Assembly: GCF_004353895.1 (NCBI RefSeq)
Contig: NZ_SMOG01000002.1
Location: forward strand, 62,001 to 126,000
From: Candidatus Syntrophosphaera thermopropionivorans
Lineage (GTDB): Bacteria; Cloacimonadota; Cloacimonadia; Cloacimonadales; Cloacimonadaceae
Direction of reading: 5' to 3'
Length of the DNA stretch: 64,000 nucleotides
The stretch's first letter is position 1. Each line of letters opens with the position of its first letter. Of the stretch, positions 39,530-48,112 are shown one piece after another. Made by a program: the position numbers and the translations under genes. Below the pieces are notes generated by a model that saw nothing but the letters and a program-made list of their open reading frames with translations, did no database searches and had not been told where the DNA came from.

Positions 39530-39555
39530 AGCATAAAATGTCCATTTTTTATGCT
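39530..39555 (-). terminator. Possible terminator hairpin downstream of the PDZ gene
   Basis: AGCATAAAA (39530-39538) pairs with TTTTATGCT (39547-39555) around an 8-base loop. Read on the minus strand it is followed by a T-rich but interrupted stretch (GTTATTTATTGTTTT). It lies about 157 bases after the stop of the minus-strand PDZ gene. The stem is AT-rich, so termination would be weak. Confidence 0.4.
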
Positions 39556-39711
39556 TTAAAACACGCTATATTCTGTTATATAAAAATATTATAATAATAA
39601 AAAATCCTAATATTCGTCTGCTCAATATTCCCCAAACATAAACCTAACTTTCACATTTAGTTATATCATTCCACAATTATAAGCTATATAATCCAATGAC
39701 AGGTTATTTTC

Positions 39712-40830
39712 TTAAAAGCCAAACCAGGGACCAACGCTAATGGTCAAACTATGAAAAGGTGTATCTGGTGAATTATCAATGCTATAAATATCTCCTGTAG
39801 TAGCTTGCATTTTCCATCCACTATGAGTTGGGATGCCGTACATATACCCGACTTCCGTTTGAATAGCAAGCCAGGGTAAAAGTCTTATTAGCATTTCTGC
39901 CCGGGGTTGAATCATAAAATATTCCCGTGAGACTTTTACATTGAAACTTCCACTTGAAGAAATCTCGGGCCAATTGAAATCGGTATTTGCCAGAGCAGAA
40001 TATTCCACTTGATGACCTCCTGAGCCAAGCATAATGCCCAAAGAACCAATCAGTTTTCTATTAAAAGCATATCGTTTGTCCAGAGTTATTCCACCAAAGG
40101 AAAGGTTATATTTAATTTTAGAATGCGTGCTCGCATCACTATCGGAAAAGCTATAGCTTGCACCAACCCCACCCAGGAAAAATCCTTTTCCTATGTTTAT
40201 TTTACCTCCACCTCCACTCATAAATACCCCATCTTCACTAATAGCATTATTTGCGAAGGTCTTATCTCCTGTCGGTTCACCTATATGAGCAATTAGTTCA
40301 TTGACATCATCAACAGGAAAAACTACCCAGTAAGGTATCCAGCTTCCACCACCCCAACCAACTGGATAACTTTCCTTACTTTTAGGTTGTTTTTTGGCAT
40401 CACTTTTCTCTTTCGTTCTTCCCTGTACTTTCATTGTAATATCAAATATATTTCCATCTCTCCAGATATGAAGCCATATAACATCTCCGGGGTGTAAAAG
40501 TTTTTTAATACTTTCAAATTCTTTAACATTAAAAATAGGATATCCGTTAATTTCCATTAAAATATCATTCTTTCTAATCCCTATATTCCAAGCAGGTGAA
40601 CCTTTTTCCACTTTAGTTATCAGAATGCCATAAAGTTCATTATATCCAAGTGCTTGAGCAGTTGGATAATCCAGGTCTTGAATATAAACTCCAAAATATA
40701 CCTCTTCCTCGGATGGAACATCGGATAAGCCTATCATTTTCATTTCCAGATTGATATTCTGTGGATTTTCAGCCGTCAAAACGCTAAACAATACCGAGAT
40801 TATCACAAGTGATACTAATCTAATTTTCAT
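39712..40830 (-). CDS. PDZ-domain protein with a C-terminal beta-barrel-like region
   Basis: 372 residues. A signal peptide (MKIRLVSLVIISVLFSVLTA) is followed by a PDZ domain (about 35-130) with YFGVYIQDLDYPTAQALGY, GILITKVEKGSPAWNIGIRKNDILMEI and the LLHPGDVIWLHIWRDG strand. A Lys/Pro linker leads to about 190 residues of alternating Gly/aromatic strands ending in GPWFGF, an aromatic C-terminus typical of BAM-inserted barrels. No protease domain is present. I chose the ATG at 40830 (GAGG 8 bases upstream) over one 27 bases earlier, which lacks a ribosome site and a clean signal peptide. Divergent from the M28 peptidase gene. Confidence 0.75.
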   Translation of the reverse strand: MKIRLVSLVIISVLFSVLTAENPQNINLEMKMIGLSDVPSEEEVYFGVYIQDLDYPTAQALGYNELYGILITKVEKGSPAWNIGIRKNDILMEINGYPIFNVKEFESIKKLLHPGDVIWLHIWRDGNIFDITMKVQGRTKEKSDAKKQPKSKESYPVGWGGGSWIPYWVVFPVDDVNELIAHIGEPTGDKTFANNAISEDGVFMSGGGGKINIGKGFFLGGVGASYSFSDSDASTHSKIKYNLSFGGITLDKRYAFNRKLIGSLGIMLGSGGHQVEYSALANTDFNWPEISSSGSFNVKVSREYFMIQPRAEMLIRLLPWLAIQTEVGYMYGIPTHSGWKMQATTGDIYSIDNSPDTPFHSLTISVGPWFGF

Positions 40831-41018
40831 AATTTTTACCTCTTTCATAATGTCCATATATTAAAATCTTGATAAAAATTCGGATTATTAAAGTCAAGAA
40901 CAATTATGATTAAGAAATTCCTTGCCAGATTTCTGGAAAAACTTTTCTATAATCAAAACTAATCATATCCTAAAGTTTATAATCTAAAGTAAAATCTTAT
41001 ATATACAAGGAAATAAAA

Positions 41019-43916
41019 ATGAAAAAATGGGTTATCTTTTTAGCCACACTACTACTGGCGAGTAGTTTGATGGCTTTACCCTCAATTTTAGCCATTCCCG
41101 TCCAGCAAATAATGAACCGCTACACCTCTCTCTCTACTTATGAAGCAATGCATCAGCTTTCTCAACAGGGTGTTCAGATTCTACATTATGATAGTGAATA
41201 TGCGATTATAATTGAATCAGATAAAGCAAAAGATTTCCCTGGTGCCTTAAAAATTGGGGATATCTCTATTTTACCAAATTTATACTTAGTTTCAAAAATC
41301 CCAGAGGAGTCTTTTTCTTTGCCTTCATCTGTAGGAACAATACTTCTTAACTTGCGCTCTGCTTATCTAATTCAGAGTTCCCTGGATGAGATAATACTCC
41401 GAGAAACAATTAAACATCCCTTTACTCATTTAGGTCCAGAACCGATAATATTTTCTGATATTAAGTTGTTACCCGAAAAAAGAGAAACTTTTAGAACTGA
41501 TATAGCTCAAATTATATCTTTGGTAGATGCGGATTCTATTCTTTATAATATCCAGTGTTTGCAGGATTTTCAGACTCGCTTTGCCCTGGCTGATAACAGG
41601 TTTCAGGTCGCAGAATGGATAAAAAATAGATTTATCAGCTTCGGAATAAATGATGTGCAATTACAATCTTTCCTCTGGAACGATACTGACCAGTATAATG
41701 TGGTAGCAACCATTCCAGGCTCTCTATATCCTGAACAATATATAATTATAGGAGGACACCACGATTCTATCACCTACGGTCCAAGTGAAAATCCATTTGT
41801 ATTTGCTCCCGGAGCAGATGATAATGCCAGCGGTTCTGGAGGAACTCTTGAAATTGCCCGGGTTATTATGCAAAGTGGTTATCAACCCAGATGTTCTATC
41901 CGTTTTGTTACTTTTGCTGCAGAAGAATTTGGTCTTTGGGGTTCTAAATATTATGCTTTAACTGCCCGTAATAACAATGAAAATATCCGTTTGATGATTA
42001 ATCATGATATGATTAGCAATAATAATGACCCTTCCTTTTTCCGAGTAATCTTAAATCCCTATGATGGCTCAGAAAATTATACCAATTATGCTCTGCAATT
42101 AATTGAACAGTATACTGATTTACAAGTTTATTACAATTACTCAGTAAATCCCTCTAATAGTGATAGCTATTCCTTCTGGCAAAAGGGTTATAATGTCCTT
42201 TATTTTTCGGAATTTGATTTTTCTCCTTATTATCATACCATCAACGATCTGACACAACATATTAATTCAGATTACTGTGCTGAAGTAATTAAGGCATCCA
42301 CGGCTTCTGCTGTAAGATTTTCTGAAATCCCCATAGCACCCATAAATTTAGTAGTTCGGGATACCGGAAATGGTTCTTCCTTACTTGTCACCTGGGAAAG
42401 TCCTTATGAACCTGTGTTAGACCATTATAACCTTTATTATTCAACTGTTTTAGGACAATGGAACGAACCTATTTCTACAACCCAAACTTCTTATAGATTG
42501 GAAAATTTGACGGAAGGGCAAATGTATTATGTAGGAGTCTCCAGTGTAGATTTTAATGGGTTAGAAAGCTTTATAATAGTTGCCACGGGAACTCCTAATT
42601 TAATTCCACTAACTCCTGAGAATCTTAAAGTTGAACCTATATTTCGTGCAGTTTCTTTATCCTGGAATGAAAATCTGGAATTAGACCTGGCTGGCTATAA
42701 TCTATATCGCTCTCAAACTGAAGGAGAATTAGGTATTCAAATTGGTGGTTTACTTACTCAAAATAGCTTTCTGGATAGAGATGTGATAGGCTCTGAAAAT
42801 TATTATTACTACCGACTCTGCGCTATAGACCAGGATGGCAATAGAAGTGAATTTACTTCAGCCATAAAAACTCGCCCGGTTACTTTAAATAAAGGGATTC
42901 TCATTGTAGATGAAACAGAAAATATGAGCGGTAATAATCCCTTCCAACCTTCTGATGAACAAACAGATATCTTCTATGCCGATATTATGCAAAATTTTGA
43001 AACACATCAACTGGATTTAAACGAACTCTCAAAAACTTTGACTTTAGCTGACATCGGAATTTATTCATCTATCCTATGGTATGGTAATGACCTTGCCAGT
43101 ATGGACTATCCTTATTTCATTCAAGATGATTTGAAGAAATATATAGATTATGGAGGTAATCTTTTCTTTAGTGTCTATCATCCTACTTTAGCCTTTGCTT
43201 TGAACTCTTCTTATCCCAACTATTTTAATTCCGATACTTTCATTTATCAGAATATTGGAATTAGTGAATCGGATTATTCAAACACAGCCAGATTCAAATA
43301 CGCTATACCCTGTTTTGAAGATTTCCCTTCTCTGGAAGTAGACCCGGAAAAAACTATCAGTTCCTTTAACGGACATATTTATCAGGTTGAAAGCATAGAA
43401 CCTTCTCCTTATGCTAAAGCTATTTACTTATACGGTTCCGATTATGATTCAGAAACTCCTCAGGGCTCTTTAAATGGAAGCACTGTGGGCATCTATAATC
43501 CTAATCAGAATGGTAAAGTAATAGTCTTAAGTTTCCCTCTTTACAATATGAACAAAACTGGGGCTCAAAGCTTATTGGAATATAGCTTCCATGATTGTTT
43601 TAATGAACCTGGTATAAGCACTAATTTAACTGGGGACAATAAAATCCTTATCTTTGCCAATTATCCTAATCCCTTTGGAGAAAAGACTTCTTTCCGAATA
43701 GAATGGTTAAACGCAGACCAACCTGTTAAAGTGGAAGTTTATAATTTAAGAGGTCAACTGGTTAAGACTATCTATAAAGGCTACAGTCCAAATTCCCTTA
43801 TCTATGAATGGGATGGCACAGATGATAATGGTAAAACAGTTAGTAGCGGTATCTATAGTATAAAAGCAAGTCAGGGCAAAAAGAATAGCATAAGAAAGGT
43901 AATTATGATTAAATAA
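41019..43916 (+). CDS. Secreted M28-family zinc aminopeptidase with FN3 domains and T9SS sorting domain
   Basis: 965 residues. Signal peptide MKKWVIFLATLLLASSLMA; a propeptide-like region (20-200); M28 domain (about 200-445) with metal/catalytic segments GGHHDS (about 245-250), PGADDNASGSGG, FAAEEFGLWGSKYYA and INHDMIS; then two fibronectin type III domains (about 445-540 and 545-635); then a GATase-like or unassigned segment. The C-terminal sorting domain has ANYPNPFGEKTSF, YNLRGQLVKTIY and SSGIYSIKAS. It would be exported by a type IX system and degrade extracellular peptides, fitting an amino-acid fermenter. It is a single gene divergent from the PDZ protein. Confidence 0.92.
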   Translation: MKKWVIFLATLLLASSLMALPSILAIPVQQIMNRYTSLSTYEAMHQLSQQGVQILHYDSEYAIIIESDKAKDFPGALKIGDISILPNLYLVSKIPEESFSLPSSVGTILLNLRSAYLIQSSLDEIILRETIKHPFTHLGPEPIIFSDIKLLPEKRETFRTDIAQIISLVDADSILYNIQCLQDFQTRFALADNRFQVAEWIKNRFISFGINDVQLQSFLWNDTDQYNVVATIPGSLYPEQYIIIGGHHDSITYGPSENPFVFAPGADDNASGSGGTLEIARVIMQSGYQPRCSIRFVTFAAEEFGLWGSKYYALTARNNNENIRLMINHDMISNNNDPSFFRVILNPYDGSENYTNYALQLIEQYTDLQVYYNYSVNPSNSDSYSFWQKGYNVLYFSEFDFSPYYHTINDLTQHINSDYCAEVIKASTASAVRFSEIPIAPINLVVRDTGNGSSLLVTWESPYEPVLDHYNLYYSTVLGQWNEPISTTQTSYRLENLTEGQMYYVGVSSVDFNGLESFIIVATGTPNLIPLTPENLKVEPIFRAVSLSWNENLELDLAGYNLYRSQTEGELGIQIGGLLTQNSFLDRDVIGSENYYYYRLCAIDQDGNRSEFTSAIKTRPVTLNKGILIVDETENMSGNNPFQPSDEQTDIFYADIMQNFETHQLDLNELSKTLTLADIGIYSSILWYGNDLASMDYPYFIQDDLKKYIDYGGNLFFSVYHPTLAFALNSSYPNYFNSDTFIYQNIGISESDYSNTARFKYAIPCFEDFPSLEVDPEKTISSFNGHIYQVESIEPSPYAKAIYLYGSDYDSETPQGSLNGSTVGIYNPNQNGKVIVLSFPLYNMNKTGAQSLLEYSFHDCFNEPGISTNLTGDNKILIFANYPNPFGEKTSFRIEWLNADQPVKVEVYNLRGQLVKTIYKGYSPNSLIYEWDGTDDNGKTVSSGIYSIKASQGKKNSIRKVIMIK

Positions 43917-44163
43917 AGGATATTAGGTAATCCTTAGTATAATCCCAGGTTCCAATTTCTGAGTAGCTTACCAGATATTAAGGCAATATTCTTTATTCAA
44001 AGGCAAATTATAATAGAAGGTGTGCTAAAACATATTTATGGAATTTGGAAACTATTGGTATAATATATTGTATTTCAAATAGATAAATTACCTGAGAAGA
44101 AATGAATGCTTGACAAATATCCTTAGGGGAAATAGAAAGTTATATCTTTGAAAGGAGTTGATT

Positions 44164-44433
44164 ATGCATTCCTGGAAGATAATTGCACGGGGTAGAGTTC
44201 AAGGAGTAGGATTTAGACACTATGCTCAGACCTGTGCCAGACGCTGTGGAATTACTGGATATGTTAGAAACCTATATGATGGTAGTGTTTTGATAGAAGC
44301 CACGGGAGACCAGGAAAGCTTGAACCGATTTTGCGAACTACTTCGTAATGCTAACCGATTCATAGATGTTCGTGAACTCGAAATTACAGAACAGGAAGAT
44401 ACGGTAATGTATAATGATTTTCAAATACTATAA
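44164..44433 (+). CDS. acyP: Acylphosphatase
   Basis: Small cytoplasmic enzyme (89 residues) that hydrolyses acyl phosphates. The signature GRVQGVGFRHYA holds the substrate-binding arginine, and ITGYVRNLYDGSVLIEATG holds the catalytic asparagine. The ATG at 44164 is well placed after AAAGGAG (44151-44157); an in-frame TTG 6 bases earlier is unlikely. It is the first gene of a long plus-strand run and may tune acetyl- or butyryl-phosphate from the Ptb encoded further on. Confidence 0.95.
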   Translation: MHSWKIIARGRVQGVGFRHYAQTCARRCGITGYVRNLYDGSVLIEATGDQESLNRFCELLRNANRFIDVRELEITEQEDTVMYNDFQIL

Positions 44434-44488
44434 GCGATCAGATAGAGAAGAGAAAGATAAGTTTTTAGATATAAGACCACCAGGAAAA

Positions 44489-45655
44489 ATGACTCTTTTC
44501 CTGCTCTTTCTTTTATTACCTTTTATTTTATCAGCCGAATATATCACACATAAAGTCCAACCCAAGGACACCCTTTATAGCTTAAGTAAAAAATATGATG
44601 TACCTATTGAACAGATTCAGAAATTAAATGGGCTTAAGGGAAATATCATTCATGAAGGTCAGGTACTTAAAATAAAAGAGGAGGAAAAAACTAAAACTCC
44701 TGAAGTGCCAGCAATTATCCCAGCTAAACCTTCCCTTAGCACTATTCAGGATAAAGATTCTCCAACCACTCCGATAATACAAAAGGCAGAATTAGTGGAT
44801 AAAGAATCTATCGTCTTTCCTGAAGATTATTACTATAAAGTGCGGAAAGGTGATAATCTTTATCGTATCGCTCTTAATAATAAGATTAAACTTGCAGATT
44901 TATTAAAATGGAATAACTTTGAAAATGAATCTCATACCATAAAAGAAGGAGATAGACTTTTTATTAAGGATCCCTCCTTGTATCAGAAAAAGACAACTTT
45001 AGATGCACCCAAAATAGAAACCAGTGCTCCCGAAGACCCGGATTCTTTAATTATTGAAAAAATCTATGTTGTCCAGAAAAAAGATACTTTATATAAAATA
45101 GCCAGAGAAAATGGAATGACAGTGGAAGAATTAAAGGCTTTGAATAATCTAAAATCGGATAAACTTTCTGTGGGGCAGAAAATATGGTTAGTGGGAAAAC
45201 CAAGAACTCTGGAAGAAGAGGAAGAGGAAGAACTCAAGTTACCCTCAAGTTCTGGATCATTAAAAAGTGAACAAATTAACACTAACTGTATAGTGCCCGC
45301 AGAAGGATATGTCTCCTCTGAGTTTGGATTAAGACGTGGCAGACCTCATAAAGGAATTGATATAGCCAATAAAACTGGCACTCCAATCTATGCTGCAATG
45401 GATGGTGTAGTTCTCTTTGCTGGAAGACAAAATGGTTACGGAAATGTGGTTATTGTAGAACATCCTGATTTTATTATGACTGTTTATGCCCATAATGAGA
45501 TAAATTTAGTTCGAGAAGGAGATAATGTCGTACAAGGTCAACAGATAGCAACTATGGGAGCAACTGGCAATGCCACTGGATCTCATCTGCACTTTGAATA
45601 TCGTGTCAAAGGCAATGCTATCAATCCACGTAAGGTGCTTCCTTTTAAAAAATAG
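44489..45655 (+). CDS. LysM-repeat M23 murein endopeptidase (NlpD/EnvC-like)
   Basis: Cell-wall protein of 388 residues with a signal peptide (MTLFLLFLLLPFILSA). Three LysM domains follow: about 22-66 (YITHKVQPKDTLYSLSKKYD), 118-165 (YYKVRKGDNLYRIAL) and 197-243 (YVVQKKDTLYKIA). The C-terminal peptidase M23 domain (about 275-385) has zinc ligands in HKGIDIAN and HLHFEY. The start at 44489 (AGGA just upstream, signal peptide begins there) is preferred to 44414, which overlaps acyP and gives a charged leader. It either cuts peptide cross-links or activates amidases. Confidence 0.9.
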   Translation: MTLFLLFLLLPFILSAEYITHKVQPKDTLYSLSKKYDVPIEQIQKLNGLKGNIIHEGQVLKIKEEEKTKTPEVPAIIPAKPSLSTIQDKDSPTTPIIQKAELVDKESIVFPEDYYYKVRKGDNLYRIALNNKIKLADLLKWNNFENESHTIKEGDRLFIKDPSLYQKKTTLDAPKIETSAPEDPDSLIIEKIYVVQKKDTLYKIARENGMTVEELKALNNLKSDKLSVGQKIWLVGKPRTLEEEEEEELKLPSSSGSLKSEQINTNCIVPAEGYVSSEFGLRRGRPHKGIDIANKTGTPIYAAMDGVVLFAGRQNGYGNVVIVEHPDFIMTVYAHNEINLVREGDNVVQGQQIATMGATGNATGSHLHFEYRVKGNAINPRKVLPFKK

Positions 45656-45666
45656 AATAGGAGTTT

Positions 45667-46542
45667 ATGAATAGGGAAAATGTTTTTGCGGATAAAGCTC
45701 TTCAGAATTACCTGAAAGAGATATCCAAATTTACAACACTCAGTCGTGAAGAAGAGCACGAATTAGCTCTGCGTGCACGAGAAGGTGATCAAGAAGCCAT
45801 TAACAAATTGATGCAGGCTAATCTGAAATTTGTGGTAAAAATAGCTTCTCAGTACCAGAATAGAGGACTTTCACTTTCTGAACTAATCAGTGAGGGCAAT
45901 ATAGGTTTACTCAAAGCCATTGAAAAATTTGACCCTGACCAGGACATAAAACTCATCTCCTATGCCATCTGGTGGATTAGACAAAGAATTATGCAGGCAG
46001 TTTCTGAAAAAAGTTCTCTTATTCGCGTTCCTATGGGAAAATCAAGTTCCGCCCATCGCGTTAAAGCCACTGAAGACCGAATCTATTCTGAAACAGGAGA
46101 AACCCCCTCCATCATAGAACTTAGCGAAAGAATGAATCTACCGGAAAAATCTATTGAGCAGCTAAAAGACCAAATTGTTGAGACCACTTCTTACGATGAG
46201 CTTTTGCAAAATGGTGATTTTCAGGAATTTACAACTCGTGATTTAATCAAAGATGAAGGATTGGTAGACCCTCAAGAAATATACAGTCGTGAACGGTTAC
46301 AAAATAAAATTGAGAATGCTATAAAGAAATTGGACAAGCGAGAAGCTGATATCATTAGAACCTACTATGGTTTAAATGAGAATCATGAAACCCGCAATTT
46401 TGCCCAAATCGCTGAAACTATGGGACTTTCACGAGAGAGAGTGCGCCAAATCCAGAAAGAAGCTCTGAAAAAAATATTAGCTGAATTACAACCTGAAGAA
46501 GATAAGCTGGTAGATGAATTTCTGGAAAAATATAGCTATTAA
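45667..46542 (+). CDS. RNA polymerase sigma-70 family factor (RpoD/RpoS-like)
   Basis: 291 residues with regions 1.2 (DKALQNYLKEISKFTTLSREEE), 2.1-2.4 (NLKFVVKIASQYQNRGLSLSELISEGNIGLLKAIEKFD, ISYAIWWIRQRIMQ), 3 and 4 (IRTYYGLNE, SRERVRQIQKEALKK). The acidic region 1.1 of large primary sigmas is absent, so it is short for RpoD and may be either the housekeeping factor of this lineage or a group 2 factor. It lies 11 bases after the LysM-M23 gene. Whether the PP2C receptor at 19060 feeds into any sigma factor cannot be seen here. Confidence 0.92.
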   Translation: MNRENVFADKALQNYLKEISKFTTLSREEEHELALRAREGDQEAINKLMQANLKFVVKIASQYQNRGLSLSELISEGNIGLLKAIEKFDPDQDIKLISYAIWWIRQRIMQAVSEKSSLIRVPMGKSSSAHRVKATEDRIYSETGETPSIIELSERMNLPEKSIEQLKDQIVETTSYDELLQNGDFQEFTTRDLIKDEGLVDPQEIYSRERLQNKIENAIKKLDKREADIIRTYYGLNENHETRNFAQIAETMGLSRERVRQIQKEALKKILAELQPEEDKLVDEFLEKYSY

Positions 46543-46578
46543 AAACTCTAAAGTCTAAGCAAGAATAGGAACAAGTAT

Positions 46579-47481
46579 ATGTTTAAAAACTTCAATGAAA
46601 TGGTAGCAAGCGTTAAAGCTAAAAGACGAGGCACTGTTATTATTGCAGCTGCCCAAACGGAATCAGTTCTACAAGCAGCGATTATGGCTCAAGAAGAAAA
46701 TCTGGCAGACTGCTTACTGGTAGGCGATAAATCCATGATTCTTTCTTTGTTGGACAAGTTAGACCCTAATCACCACTATAGTTTTGAAATAGTTGATGTA
46801 GGAAGTGACTTAGTAAAAGCTGCTGAAATGAGTGTACAATTGGTTAATGAAGGGAAAGGGGATATTATTCTTAAAGGAAAAACTGATTCAGGACTTTTAT
46901 TACACTGTGTTTTAGATAAAGAAAAGGGACTTCGTATCAGTCCTGTTATATCAGATGTGCTTGCTTATGAGCATCCTGAGGGAGTGAAATTATTAAGCGA
47001 TGGTGGAGTAAACATAGCTCCAAATATAGAAGAAAAGATAGCAATCGTAAAAAATGCTGTTGAAGTCGCTCACTGTATGGGTTCATCTCAGCCAAAAGTA
47101 GCTCTCTTAGCTGCTGTTGAAACAGTTAATCCTAAAATGCAGTCAACCATTGATGCTGCAATAATTTCACAGATGAATAAAAGAAACCAGATTACTGGTT
47201 GTATTGTGGAAGGACCCTTAGCCTTTGATAATGCTGTAAGCCTTGAAGCTGCAAAAATAAAAGGAATAGTATCACCAGTAGCAGGAAATGCTGATGTGTT
47301 TATTGTTCCTAATATAGAAGCGGGAAATATATTTGGTAAGTTACTCACTTATTACTGTGGATATAGAGTTGCCCATGTTATAGTCGGCACTAAAGCACCA
47401 ATTCTTATACCTTCCCGAGCAGATCCAGGCGAATTGAAAATGCTCTGTATGGCAATGGCTTTAACCTGTATGCAAGAGTGA
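46579..47481 (+). CDS. ptb: Phosphate butyryltransferase-like enzyme
   Basis: 300 residues in the PTA/PTB family (phosphate acyltransferase). MFKNFNEMVASVKAKRRGTVIIAAAQTE, IILKGKTDSGLLLHCVLDKE and CIVEGPLAFDNAVSLEAAKIKGI are typical of Ptb, which is shorter than acetyl-specific Pta. It converts butyryl- (or branched acyl-) CoA to the acyl phosphate, from which a kinase makes ATP; no butyrate kinase is in this window. With the thiolase/Kat pair and IorAB it fits energy conservation from amino-acid fermentation. It is coupled to rlmH by a GTGA overlap. Confidence 0.88.
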   Translation: MFKNFNEMVASVKAKRRGTVIIAAAQTESVLQAAIMAQEENLADCLLVGDKSMILSLLDKLDPNHHYSFEIVDVGSDLVKAAEMSVQLVNEGKGDIILKGKTDSGLLLHCVLDKEKGLRISPVISDVLAYEHPEGVKLLSDGGVNIAPNIEEKIAIVKNAVEVAHCMGSSQPKVALLAAVETVNPKMQSTIDAAIISQMNKRNQITGCIVEGPLAFDNAVSLEAAKIKGIVSPVAGNADVFIVPNIEAGNIFGKLLTYYCGYRVAHVIVGTKAPILIPSRADPGELKMLCMAMALTCMQE

Positions 47482-47942
47482 AGATAAAGATACTACAAAT
47501 TGGAAAAACCAAAGAAAAGTGGATCCAGCAAGGAATACAAATGTATATCACCCGTCTGGAACCATATTTGAAGATAGAAGTGGAAGAGATTCCCTCAGTG
47601 AGTATTCTTAATGCTGATTCCCAAGATATGGTAAAGGCAAAAGAAGCTTCTAAATGTCTGAAAAGAATTAATTCAGATGATTATGTTATTTTGCTGGATG
47701 AACAGGGAGAAGAACAAACTTCATTAGAATTTGCCAATTTCCTTGCCAACCTATCGGAAAACAAGAAAATAGTCTTCATTATAGGGGGAACTTATGGAAC
47801 TCATCAAAGTATCAAAGAAATTTCTAATTACTCTCTTAAATTGTCTGCAATGACTTTTACCCATGAAATGGTAAGATTGATTTTATTAGAACAGCTCTAT
47901 AGAGCAGAGATGATAAACCATAATAGACCCTATCATTATTAA
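47478..47942 (+). CDS. rlmH: 23S rRNA pseudouridine-1915 N3-methyltransferase
   Basis: SPOUT-class methyltransferase of 154 residues, standard length. The start is GTG, overlapping the ptb stop. The knotted SAM site is visible as KIVFIIGGTYGTHQSIKE, and the C-terminus QLYRAEMINHNRPYHY is diagnostic for RlmH. It methylates pseudouridine 1915 in helix 69 on the assembled ribosome. The next gene, a 51-codon membrane protein, begins 14 bases downstream. Confidence 0.96.
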   Translation: MKIKILQIGKTKEKWIQQGIQMYITRLEPYLKIEVEEIPSVSILNADSQDMVKAKEASKCLKRINSDDYVILLDEQGEEQTSLEFANFLANLSENKKIVFIIGGTYGTHQSIKEISNYSLKLSAMTFTHEMVRLILLEQLYRAEMINHNRPYHY

Positions 47943-47956
47943 CTTGAGAGGCAAGA

Positions 47957-48112
47957 ATGACATTCACCGCTTTAGTCACCGTAGTAGAAAACTTCAAATA
48001 TTCTCTTGGAATACTGGTTGAAGGTATGGCAGGAATTTTCATTTTTATGGGTGTATTCTATGCCCTTATCATAATTTTAAATATAGTATTTAAACAAAAG
48101 AAAGAACAATGA
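47957..48112 (+). CDS. Small single-span membrane protein, OadG-like (51 aa)
   Basis: ATG at 47957 with GAGAGG 6 bases upstream; the frame ends at TGA 48110-48112. The short N-terminal part (MTFTALVTVVENFKYSLG) is followed by one hydrophobic span (GILVEGMAGIFIFMGVFYAL and the next few residues) and a basic end (FKQKKEQ). The GMAGIFIFMG segment resembles the gamma subunit of sodium-pumping oxaloacetate or methylmalonyl-CoA decarboxylase, which is short with one span. No alpha or beta subunit is nearby. The stop overlaps the start of the PorU-like gene (ATGA), so it is translationally coupled to it. Presence as a gene is well supported; the family is tentative. Confidence 0.7.
   Translation: MTFTALVTVVENFKYSLGILVEGMAGIFIFMGVFYALIIILNIVFKQKKEQ

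Larger units (their letters stand above)
39056..39711. other. AT-rich intergenic region with structured elements and one small ORF
   Basis: The gap lies between the converging glycan cluster (plus) and the PDZ protein (minus). It holds a candidate small minus-strand gene (39153-39362), a 49-base near-perfect hairpin (39436-39484) and a second 9-bp stem hairpin (39530-39555). A TGTCCG copy near 39133 recalls the repeat unit at 4681-4729. No tRNA or known riboswitch is seen. Confidence 0.6.
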
